A program made the translations under genes and the position numbers. The notes below the pieces were generated by a model that made no database searches, was not told where the DNA came from, and saw only the letters and a program-made list of their open reading frames with translations. A stretch of 8,153 nucleotides of DNA, taken from the NCBI GenBank assembly GCA_002452515.1, contig DKEN01000068.1:1-8153 (forward strand), given 5' to 3'. Below are positions 1 through 6,134 of the stretch, piece by piece. The first letter of the stretch is position 1; every line of letters starts with the position of its first letter. Origin of the DNA: Spartobacteria bacterium UBA6821 (GTDB taxonomy: Bacteria > Verrucomicrobiota > Verrucomicrobiia > Chthoniobacterales > UBA6821).

Positions 1-890
1 TGGAGGAGGTCATGAAGCGCTTCGTCGAGGGGGATGCCGATGTGCTGGTCTCCACGACGATCATTGAGAGCGGTCTCGATATTCCCAACGCCAACACGAT
101 CATCATCGACCGCGCCGACCGATTTGGATTGGCCGATCTCTATCAGCTTCGGGGGCGGGTGGGGAGGGGTCGTCAGAAAGCCTATGCATACCTGATGCTT
201 CCCCGGGACATGATGATGGTCGGTGAGGCCAGGAAACGTGTACAGGCGATCCGTCAATACTCCCAGCTTGGATCGGGATTTCGGATCGCCATGCGGGATT
301 TGGAAATTCGTGGAGCAGGCAACCTCCTTGGGACCGCCCAGAGCGGACATATCGCCGCCGTGGGGTTTGATCTCTACTGCCGGATGTTGCGTCAGGCAGT
401 GGAGAGGATGAAGGGGGCTTCATCCGGAACAGCTATTCCTTTTGACCACCAAGCCGTGCTCAGGTTTGACTTTGTGGCTCTCACTCCGGAGGAACTCCAG
501 AACGATCTTGCCGTCGGGGAGGAGGATCGAATCCGTCGCTGCGGGGCCTACATTTCAGCGGAGTATCTCCCCGAAGCCAAGCTGAGGATTGAAGCTCACC
601 GATCCCTCGCTGCCTCCGACCTTGCTTCACTGGAACTGTTAGCCGCTTCCTGGCGCGATCGTTTCGGGCCTTTTCCCTCGGAGGTGGGCAACCTGCTTGT
701 GATGGAACGCATCCGACGTGCAGCCGCTGCAAAAGGAATCACGAAGGTCGAAACTCGGGAAGAACGATTGATGCTGACCCGTCGCGGCGATTTTCTCCTG
801 ATGGGTCACAAGTTTCCGCGCTTGACGGCTTCCAAGCCCGCTTCCAAGCTTTCCGAGATTTTACGCTTTCTGGAGGCGCTGAAGCAGTAG
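1..890 (+). CDS. mfd: Transcription-repair coupling factor Mfd, C-terminal part (5' end outside window)
   Basis: Mfd is a DNA translocase that pushes RNA polymerase stalled at lesions off the template and recruits UvrA for nucleotide excision repair. The frame is open from the first base of the window, so the ATG at 12 is internal. About 295 residues are visible, roughly the last quarter of a family member of about 1100-1200 aa. Counting from that ATG, helicase motif V (TTIIESGLDIPN, residues 15-26) and motif VI (QLRGRVGR, 45-52) close the second RecA-like lobe. The translocation (TRG) region follows at about 86-126 (SGFRIAMRDLEIRGAGNLLG, then QSGH and VGFDLY). The rest matches the C-terminal regulatory domain in position and length. 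The family call is very secure, because LEIRGAGNLLG next to QLRGRVGR separates Mfd from RecG. It ends in TAG, 56 bases before the next gene. Confidence 0.97.
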   Translation, partial: EEVMKRFVEGDADVLVSTTIIESGLDIPNANTIIIDRADRFGLADLYQLRGRVGRGRQKAYAYLMLPRDMMMVGEARKRVQAIRQYSQLGSGFRIAMRDLEIRGAGNLLGTAQSGHIAAVGFDLYCRMLRQAVERMKGASSGTAIPFDHQAVLRFDFVALTPEELQNDLAVGEEDRIRRCGAYISAEYLPEAKLRIEAHRSLAASDLASLELLAASWRDRFGPFPSEVGNLLVMERIRRAAAAKGITKVETREERLMLTRRGDFLLMGHKFPRLTASKPASKLSEILRFLEALKQ

Positions 891-946
891 GGTGTGCCCT
901 GGGCAGCCCTCCTGTTCCCGTGATACTTTGTGAAGCCACATTTTCC

Positions 947-1930
947 ATGATTCCGAACCGCCTATTTTTCACACTCCTTGCTCTGTCCCTGATTTTGCTG
1001 CCTCTACAGGCTGCCCAGGAGGTAGTCAACGGCATCGCCGCAGTGGTGAACGGTGAGGTCATCACCTTCTCCCAAGTGCGTGAACTGGCCGCCACCCAGG
1101 AAAAATCAGCCTCTGAAGTCTATCATGGCGATGAGCTCCAAGCAAAGATCAAGACCATCCATGAACAAACGCTCAAGGATCTCATTGACCGCGCACTCAT
1201 CCTTCAGGAGTTCAAAAAGAAGGAGTTCACCATCCCTTCCTATGTCATTGATGATAGTGTGCAAAAGATCATCCGTGAGGAATTTGGGGGTGACCGTCTT
1301 GCTTTTGTCAAAACACTCCAGTCCCAAGGCTTCTCAATGGCCCGCTTCCGTGACATCGAAAAAGACAAAATCACCGTCCAGGCGATGCGACAGTCCAAAT
1401 CGAGCGACAACATCATTGTGTCACCGATCAAGATTCGCGAGTACTACAACAAGAACTCCGCCACCTACACGACTCCCGCGCAGGTGAAGTTGCGCATGAT
1501 TGTCCTTCACGAGGGTGGATCATCCGGAGGGGATGCCTCTAGTGACCCAGGGATCGGAAAAAAGCAGATGGCCTACGAGATCCGTGACAAACTGGCCGGC
1601 GGTGCCGAATTTGACCGGATGGCCCAGATGTATTCGGAAGACTCCACCAACGAGTCAGGCGGGGACTGGGGCTGGATTGAGAGTAAAACCCTGAACGACG
1701 ACCTTGCCAAGGTGGCCTTTTCGCTCAAGAAAGGAGAGATCAGCCCCGTCATCCAAGTTGATAACTCTTATTACATTCTGATGGTTGAAGATAAGAAGCC
1801 TGCAATTACCAAGCCGCTTTCGGAGGTGCAGCAGGACATCGTTCAAGGATTGATCCAGCAGGAGAAGCTCAAGGTGCAGGATCAGTGGCTCGATACGCTG
1901 AGGAAAAACGCCTACATCAAGATTTTGTAG
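947..1930 (+). CDS. surA: SurA-like periplasmic peptidyl-prolyl isomerase/chaperone with one parvulin domain
   Basis: Probable periplasmic foldase that helps outer-membrane proteins mature. I chose ATG 947 (327 aa) because it gives a clean signal peptide: MIPNR, a hydrophobic run FFTLLALSLILLPL, then cleavage probably near QAA|QE. A GTG at 920 would add nine residues in front of it. A weak GAAG lies 11 bases upstream of 947. After the signal comes a SurA-type N-terminal chaperone segment opening with VVNGIAAVVNGEVITFSQV. A single parvulin (rotamase) domain spans about residues 179-285, with the usual FDRMAQMYSED, GGDWGWIE, AFSLKKGEISPV and YYILMVEDKKP blocks, followed by a short helical tail. 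E. coli SurA is about 428 aa with two parvulin domains, so the symbol denotes family rather than proven one-to-one equivalence; PpiD- or PrsA-like naming is the alternative. The downstream neighbour pdxA is also surA's neighbour in E. coli, which supports the assignment. Confidence 0.88.
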   Translation: MIPNRLFFTLLALSLILLPLQAAQEVVNGIAAVVNGEVITFSQVRELAATQEKSASEVYHGDELQAKIKTIHEQTLKDLIDRALILQEFKKKEFTIPSYVIDDSVQKIIREEFGGDRLAFVKTLQSQGFSMARFRDIEKDKITVQAMRQSKSSDNIIVSPIKIREYYNKNSATYTTPAQVKLRMIVLHEGGSSGGDASSDPGIGKKQMAYEIRDKLAGGAEFDRMAQMYSEDSTNESGGDWGWIESKTLNDDLAKVAFSLKKGEISPVIQVDNSYYILMVEDKKPAITKPLSEVQQDIVQGLIQQEKLKVQDQWLDTLRKNAYIKIL

Positions 1931-1967
1931 GGCAGACGTTCTCCCTGAGACAAAGAGAAGAAAAATC

Positions 1968-2068
1968 TCACAGGGATAAAAGTGAGGAGGGGAATAGTGG
2001 AAGAAATTTCAAGAGAGAAAAGGAAGCCTCTCCTTTTTGAATCCTTTTCATCCTCTTGATCCCTGTGA
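1968..2068. repeat. Imperfect palindrome bounded by a 10-bp inverted repeat, surA-pdxA gap
   Basis: TCACAGGGAT at 1968-1977 is exactly inverted as ATCCCTGTGA at 2059-2068. Between them the left half is mostly purine and the right half mostly pyrimidine, so the transcript could fold into a long, bulged hairpin centred near 2027. No matching direct repeats flank it. It could be a transcription terminator or attenuator between surA and pdxA, or a decayed palindromic insertion. The 162-base gap contains no plausible gene. Confidence 0.5.
2018..2038 (+). terminator. Possible weak intrinsic terminator after surA
   Basis: AAAAGGA (2018-2024) and TCCTTTT (2031-2037) form a perfect 7-bp stem around a six-base AGCCTC loop, with a run of five T at 2034-2038. 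The stem is AT-rich and the T run is part of it, so termination strength is doubtful. It sits at the centre of the larger palindrome at 1968-2068, which may be the real functional unit. Confidence 0.3.
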
Positions 2069-2092
2069 ATATATTTCTCTCCCATTTTTCCG

Positions 2093-2962
2093 ATGAAAAA
2101 TTCCTCCCTCCCTATCATTGGCCTCGTCGCTGGTGACCCGGCCGGAGTTGGTCCTGAGTTGCTCTCCGAGGCCTTGAAGCAAGTTCCCGACGGGGTGCGT
2201 CTCGAGGTCATCGGTGATCCCTCTCCGAGAAATCCCGGTCAACCGGATCAGGAGGGTTCCTTGCTAGCTATCGCTTCCTTGGAAGAGGCAGCACGCCGGG
2301 CCGTTACCGGGGATGTGGCGGCTGTCGTCACCGGGCCGGTGAATAAGAGGAATCTGCACGAGGCAGGCTTTGTCTTTCCGGGACAAACAGAGTTTTTTGC
2401 TGCGCGGGCAGGAGTTGGGAATTACGCCATGCTTCTGACCGGAGGATCGTTGACGGTTGCCCTGGTAACGGCTCATGTGCCGCTCAAAGCGGTTTCGGAG
2501 CTACTCACCACTTCGGAAATTGTGCGGGTGGGAGGGCTCTTGGCTGATTTTCTGAAACACCGGGGGATTGCCACTCCCCGCATTGCGGTGGCCGGGTTGA
2601 ATCCCCATGCCGGGGAAAACGGCGATTTGGGCGATGAGGAGGAGCTTATTATTGCACCGGCTCTCCCTCTCCTGAGGGGTGCCAATCCCGGAGTTTCTTT
2701 TTCAGGTCCCTGGAGTCCAGACACGATCTTCTGGCGTTCCTCCCAAGGGGAATTTGATGCAGTTCTTTGTATGTATCACGATCAAGGGTTGATTCCCTTG
2801 AAACTGCTTGGCTTCCACGATGGGGTGAATGTCACGATCGGTCTCCCCTTTATCAGGACGAGTCCTGATCATGGAACTGCCTATGAAATTGCGGGAAAAG
2901 GGATAGCTCGTCCGGATAGCTTCCTTTCAGCACTCCGATTGGCTGCCTCTCTGATTCGGTAA
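2093..2962 (+). CDS. pdxA: 4-hydroxythreonine-4-phosphate dehydrogenase PdxA, compact form
   Basis: PdxA oxidises 4-phosphohydroxy-L-threonine with NAD in the DXP-dependent route to pyridoxal phosphate; it is cytosolic and metal-dependent. Family landmarks: GDPAGVGPE at residues 14-22, GPVNK at 81-85, three metal-ligand histidines in TAHVP (H128), NPHAGE (H172) and MYHDQG (H229), and substrate contacts K237, N246 and R255 in IRTSPDHGT. Two oddities stand out. The protein is 289 aa against 329 in E. coli, and the stretch between GDPAGVGPE and GPVNK is about 38 residues shorter. The usual GHTE substrate motif reads GQTE (Q98 in place of E. coli H136). All other key residues are kept, so activity is likely, although a PdxA-like dehydrogenase with another substrate is possible. 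The ATG has no Shine-Dalgarno sequence. A TATATT at 2070-2075 with a poor -35 (TTTTCA, 2045-2050, 19-base spacing) is the only promoter-like hint. Confidence 0.92.
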   Translation: MKNSSLPIIGLVAGDPAGVGPELLSEALKQVPDGVRLEVIGDPSPRNPGQPDQEGSLLAIASLEEAARRAVTGDVAAVVTGPVNKRNLHEAGFVFPGQTEFFAARAGVGNYAMLLTGGSLTVALVTAHVPLKAVSELLTTSEIVRVGGLLADFLKHRGIATPRIAVAGLNPHAGENGDLGDEEELIIAPALPLLRGANPGVSFSGPWSPDTIFWRSSQGEFDAVLCMYHDQGLIPLKLLGFHDGVNVTIGLPFIRTSPDHGTAYEIAGKGIARPDSFLSALRLAASLIR

Positions 2963-3022
2963 AAAATAACTTTCGATCGGTTTTTGATTGATCCAAGTGG
3001 CTTGTCCGTTTGCTCTTTGAGG

Positions 3023-4486
3023 GTGGAACAGTCACCTCTTAGCGAACTCGTTGCCGTCCGTCGGCAGAAACTTCAATCCCTCCGTGAACTTGGTATCGAT
3101 CCTTTTGGCCGGGCCTTTGAAACCAGCGGTACCGTGGCCGAGGTTAAGGCCGCCTTTGTCGAAGGGCAGGCCGTCTCCATGGCAGGCCGCATCACGGCCT
3201 ACCGTGACATGGGCAAGAGCCGCTTTCTCGATCTCTCCGACATCGGAGGTCGGATGCAGGTTTATCTGAACGCTAAGGAGGTCGATGAGACGGCAATGGC
3301 TGTTGCCGCGCAACTCGACATCGGTGACTTCATCGGTGTGGAGGGTGAATGCTTCACCACCCGTTCGGGCGAGGCGAGCATCAAGGTGAAGCAGTTGGTG
3401 ATGCTCTCCAAGTCACTTCGCCCGCTGCCTGACAAGTGGCATGGCGTTCAGGATGCCGAGACACGCTACCGCCAGCGTTATCTCGATCTCATCGCCAACC
3501 CCTCCTCCCGCAACACCTTCCTGCAACGAACGGCCATCGTGCGAGAAATCCGCCGCTTCCTTGATGAGCGTGGATTTCTGGAGGTGGAGACACCGATGAT
3601 GCAGGCGATCCCCGGTGGTGCCGCCGCAGAACCCTTCAAGACGCATCACAATGCCCTTGGGATGGATTTTTATCTCCGCATTGCTCCAGAACTCTATCTC
3701 AAGCGTCTGCTAGTGGCGGGATTCCCGAAAGTCTTCGAACTCAACCGGAGCTTTCGAAACGAGGGGATTTCCCGCCGTCACAATCCCGAGTTCACCATGC
3801 TGGAGGCCTACTGGGCCTACGCGGACTTTCAACTCATGTCGTTGTTGGTCGAGGAGATGGTCTGTCATCTCGCCGTGATGCTTGGAAACGACGACCTCCA
3901 GGTGCATCACCGCAATGTCGAAGGAGAGATCACCCGCACGATCAATCTCTCTCGTCCTTGGAAGAGGGCCTCATACAACGAGTTGATTGAGGAGGCGGTG
4001 CCGGGATGGTTCGCGCTCGACAAGCACGGAAAGCAGCAGCGGTGTGCCGATCTTAAGCTCGATATTTCCCATTGCCCCGAGGAGTTTGAAATGACCCAGC
4101 ATGTCTTTGAAAAACTGGTGGAGGAGAAGACGATCGATCCTTGTTTTGTGACCCATGTTCCCAAGGATCTTGTGCCGCTGGCCAAGCTCAATGAGACCGA
4201 CCCCTCAAAGGTGGATGTCTACGAACTCATCATCAACGGGCAGGAGATTTCCCCCGGGTATTCCGAGTTGAATGATCCTGATCTCCAACGCGAACGGCTG
4301 GAGCAACAGGCGGGTGAAGAGCAGCAAAAAATCGACACGGAGTTTCTGGATGCCTTGGAATATGGAATGCCTCCGGCCGGTGGCATTGGCATCGGCATCG
4401 ACCGCTTGGTCATGTTACTCACCGGTGCCGAGTCGATCCGCGATGTCATTCTCTTTCCGCATCTAAAGCAGCGTTCGGCGGACTGA
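3023..4486 (+). CDS. lysS: Lysyl-tRNA synthetase, class II
   Basis: Charges tRNA-Lys with lysine in the cytosol. From GTG 3023 the protein is 487 aa, a normal LysRS length. An N-terminal OB-fold anticodon-binding domain (about residues 50-140, with GRITAYRDMGKSRFLDLSD) is followed by the class II catalytic core. Motif 1 begins near residue 172 (IVREIRRFLDERGFLEVETP). Motif 2 lies at about 238-263, with FRNEGISRRHNPEFTMLEAY carrying the ATP-binding arginine. Motif 3 lies at about 454-465 (GIGIGIDRLVML). The SELNDP block typical of LysRS is present, preceded by EISPGY where E. coli-like enzymes have EIANA(F/Y). The frame stays open back to a TTG at 2984 and includes TTGs at 3002 and 3017. I prefer GTG 3023 because VEQSPLSELVAVRRQKL resembles normal LysRS N-termini, but no well-spaced ribosome site decides it. 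pdxA ends 60 bases upstream. Confidence 0.95.
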   Translation: MEQSPLSELVAVRRQKLQSLRELGIDPFGRAFETSGTVAEVKAAFVEGQAVSMAGRITAYRDMGKSRFLDLSDIGGRMQVYLNAKEVDETAMAVAAQLDIGDFIGVEGECFTTRSGEASIKVKQLVMLSKSLRPLPDKWHGVQDAETRYRQRYLDLIANPSSRNTFLQRTAIVREIRRFLDERGFLEVETPMMQAIPGGAAAEPFKTHHNALGMDFYLRIAPELYLKRLLVAGFPKVFELNRSFRNEGISRRHNPEFTMLEAYWAYADFQLMSLLVEEMVCHLAVMLGNDDLQVHHRNVEGEITRTINLSRPWKRASYNELIEEAVPGWFALDKHGKQQRCADLKLDISHCPEEFEMTQHVFEKLVEEKTIDPCFVTHVPKDLVPLAKLNETDPSKVDVYELIINGQEISPGYSELNDPDLQRERLEQQAGEEQQKIDTEFLDALEYGMPPAGGIGIGIDRLVMLLTGAESIRDVILFPHLKQRSAD

Positions 4487-4490
4487 TTAG

Positions 4491-4496
4491 CCAAGG
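4491..4496. repeat. Left copy of flanking direct repeat CCAAGG (putative target-site duplication)
   Basis: CCAAGG lies immediately outside the left terminal inverted repeat, four bases after the lysS stop codon. An identical hexamer sits immediately outside the right end at 4791-4796. Six identical bases at exactly these two positions are what a transposition target duplication would leave. Confidence 0.6.
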
Positions 4497-4528
4497 GAGC
4501 CGCTGATAAAATCCCATGATGGCCGCTG
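4497..4528 (+). repeat. Left terminal inverted repeat of the MITE-like element
   Basis: The outer 17 bases differ from the inverted right end at three positions; over the full 32 bases, 24 match. The best-kept blocks are CGCTGAT, AAATC, CAT and GGCCG. It starts directly after the left CCAAGG. Confidence 0.6.
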
Positions 4529-4758
4529 AAGAGTATTTGGCTGTTTTCCCAGGCGCGAAGCGCGGAGGCAATACGCACCGTGGGAACGGTGTGGATAGAT
4601 TTGCCGATAGGCAAACCCGTCAGGGCGAGCCGAGCGGGAGCGAGCGAGTCAATACCCGCCCATTGAACTCGGGCGTTCCCACGCCGCTCACCATTCTCTT
4701 CGCTCAGGCTGCCTTCGGCAGTCCAACCTCCTCCACGCCAGTCGGAGGTTTCTTCCCG

Positions 4759-4790
4759 CAACGGCCTCAATGCGATTTAATCAGCGCTTC
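4759..4790 (-). repeat. Right terminal inverted repeat of the MITE-like element
   Basis: Inverted partner of 4497-4528, ending directly before the right CCAAGG. It contains the in-frame ATG at 4770 that could be mistaken for the start of the downstream permease. Confidence 0.6.
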
Positions 4791-4796
4791 CCAAGG
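4791..4796. repeat. Right copy of flanking direct repeat CCAAGG (putative target-site duplication)
   Basis: Identical to 4491-4496. Its last four bases, AAGG, form part of the AAGGAG ribosome binding site of the permease, so the duplication would have rebuilt that site after insertion. Confidence 0.6.
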
Positions 4797-4798
4797 AG
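4793..4798 (+). promoter_or_regulatory. Shine-Dalgarno site AAGGAG of the MFS gene
   Basis: AAGGAG lies four bases before GTG 4803. This is slightly close but is the best Shine-Dalgarno match before any start in the window, and it favours GTG 4803 over the upstream ATG 4770. Confidence 0.6.
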
Positions 4799-4802
4799 TT
4801 GT

Positions 4803-6128
4803 GTGAGGACAGGGGAAGAATCAAAGACTGATTATCCAGGGCCCCTGAGGCTTATTCCCGTGCCTTATTCGGCAGGGGTTTTCAATTTTCATTGGTTCAA
4901 TTTCTACAACGCGATCTGTTTCCAGATCATTATTGGTACCCCCACGGTGCTTCTTGCCAAGGATCTTGGGGCCAGTTCGGTGATCCTCGGCATCATCGCC
5001 TCGTTCACCCCCTTGATGACAGTCCTCCAACTTCCCGCCGCGAGGCATCTTGGAAAGTACAGCTACCGTTCCTTCGCCCTGATGGGGTGGGGGCTGCGTT
5101 CTGTCTTCATCGCCACTTCCGCCCTTGTGCCAATCCTCCTTTTCCTTTCCAAGGAGATGCGACTCGGATTGCTCCTTGCGAGCCTCTTCTTTTTCAATTT
5201 GCTGAGGGGTATCTCTTCCTCCTCGTTTCTGCCCTGGATCACCAGTCTGGTGGGAGCACCGATCCGGGGGCGTTTCATCTCCGTCGATCAAACCTTCATC
5301 AACGCGGGTTCACTGATCGCGATGCTCCTCTCGGCATTTTTGATGAAGGGGCACGTCGAGCCGTGGCACTATTCTCTCGTTCTTTGTGTTGCCGTGATCG
5401 GCGCCGTTATCAGCCTCTTCTACCTGCGCCTCACTCCCGATACCAAGCGCTCGGATGCCGGAGGAATATTTTCCGAGGCCGTAACGCTCGGTACCATGCT
5501 GCGACTCGCCCCCTTCCGAAACTGGATTATTTTCACCCTCTGCTTCGTGATGTCGGCGGGGGGATTGGGTGTGTTCCCCGTCGAGTATCTCAGAGTGCAG
5601 GCTCATTTCTCTCCAATGCTGATTTGCGCTCTCTCTGCATTTACCTTCGTGGGGCCGATATTGATCCTGCAATGGATGGGAGTGCGGGTTGACCGGCATG
5701 GAAGCATCCCTTTCATCAGGACTTCCCTTTCGGTATTCGCCCTGGCACTCGTGCTCTGGTTCGCCATGTCCTCGGGTGTCATCGCCGCAAGCTGGTGGAT
5801 GGCTCTGCTGCTTAATTTTCTTGGAGGTGTGGCCATCGCTGGAATCAGCGTGTCCAGTGGTCACCTCTGGATGGCTGTGGTTCCAGAGACTGGAAAAAAC
5901 CACTATTTCGCGATTGCCACGGTGATTACGAGTTTAGCGGCAGGTGTGGCCCCACTACTTTGGGGATGGTTGCTCGATTCCTTGGGTGGGCTGGATCTTG
6001 TGGAGGGACCCTTTCATCTGCGCCGCCATAGTATTTACTTTTTAGGTGTTTTCATCCTCGCGCTGATTTCCTTGATCACAAGTCGCATTCTGGTGGAGCC
6101 GGGACGTAAAGAAGTAAGATGTAGATGA
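4803..6128 (+). CDS. Major facilitator superfamily (MFS) permease, substrate unknown
   Basis: Inner-membrane secondary transporter of about 441 aa from GTG 4803. That start has AAGGAG four bases upstream. An in-frame ATG at 4770 would add 11 residues encoded partly by the inserted element's right end, so I reject it. After a short polar N-terminus, hydrophobic segments fit the 12-helix MFS plan: six, then a cytoplasmic loop around SLFYLRLTPDTKRSDAGG, then six more. The loop between helices 2 and 3 has a degenerate motif A (ARHLGKYSYR, about residues 80-89). The equivalent loop in the second half, GVRVDRHG (about 283-290), is closer to the consensus. The tail is basic (GRKEVRCR). Nothing visible identifies the substrate. 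It lies 6 bases before the LolC/E gene and, without the inserted element, would lie 16 bases after lysS, so it probably belongs to their operon. Confidence 0.85.
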   Translation: MRTGEESKTDYPGPLRLIPVPYSAGVFNFHWFNFYNAICFQIIIGTPTVLLAKDLGASSVILGIIASFTPLMTVLQLPAARHLGKYSYRSFALMGWGLRSVFIATSALVPILLFLSKEMRLGLLLASLFFFNLLRGISSSSFLPWITSLVGAPIRGRFISVDQTFINAGSLIAMLLSAFLMKGHVEPWHYSLVLCVAVIGAVISLFYLRLTPDTKRSDAGGIFSEAVTLGTMLRLAPFRNWIIFTLCFVMSAGGLGVFPVEYLRVQAHFSPMLICALSAFTFVGPILILQWMGVRVDRHGSIPFIRTSLSVFALALVLWFAMSSGVIAASWWMALLLNFLGGVAIAGISVSSGHLWMAVVPETGKNHYFAIATVITSLAAGVAPLLWGWLLDSLGGLDLVEGPFHLRRHSIYFLGVFILALISLITSRILVEPGRKEVRCR

Positions 6129-6134
6129 CTCTTT

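Larger units (their letters stand above)
4497..4790. mobile_element. MITE-like non-coding element with terminal inverted repeats
   Basis: This 294-bp stretch has imperfect inverted ends. The left terminus GAGCCGCTGATAAAATC matches the reverse complement of the right terminus, GAAGCGCTGATTAAATC, and the similarity continues to 32 bp per side with 24 matches and no gaps. CCAAGG flanks both ends. There is no believable gene inside. The interior is hairpin-rich: GCGC-GAA-GCGC around 4553-4563; an 8-bp stem with a GGGA loop at 4574-4593; TTTGCC-GATA-GGCAAA at 4600-4615; CGAGTCAAT paired with ATTGAACTCG (one bulge) at 4645-4671; GGCTGCC-TTC-GGCAGTC at 4707-4723; and AACCTCC paired with GGAGGTT at 4725-4750. 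A 10-bp inverted repeat CGTGGGAACG/CGTTCCCACG also links 4579-4588 with 4674-4683. The size, ends and flanking repeats fit a non-autonomous element mobilised by a transposase encoded elsewhere. A dispersed REP/BIME-like palindrome or a structured RNA is the alternative. Confidence 0.65.

Noticed and set aside
920..946. GTG 920 as start of the SurA-like gene
   Set aside because: It would put nine residues before an otherwise well-formed signal peptide that starts at ATG 947.
2984..3022. TTG 2984 as start of lysS
   Set aside because: The extra 13 residues do not look like a LysRS N-terminus, and there is no ribosome site; GTG 3023 fits better, though not proven.
4219..4770. 183-codon leftward open frame across the MITE-like element and the end of lysS
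   Set aside because: It runs antisense through the lysS catalytic core and starts with TTG inside an inverted repeat. Its protein has no domain-like pattern; it is a by-product of GC-rich sequence and the palindromic element.
4497..4790. CRISPR array or tRNA cluster as explanation for the hairpin-rich gap
   Set aside because: There are no regularly spaced direct repeats, and none of the hairpins builds a cloverleaf with a TTC-type arm and acceptor stem.
4770..4802. ATG 4770 as start of the MFS permease
   Set aside because: It lies in the right terminal repeat of the element with no ribosome site; GTG 4803 has AAGGAG upstream and fits the reconstructed pre-insertion junction.
4516..4806. 96-codon rightward open frame inside the element
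   Set aside because: It covers the hairpins and both inverted ends, has low-complexity composition without domains, and overlaps the start of the MFS gene.
5310..5903. 197-codon leftward open frame opposite the MFS gene
   Set aside because: It is entirely antisense to a transporter with clear helices; its hydrophilic, His/Glu/Gly-rich translation is typical of a shadow frame.
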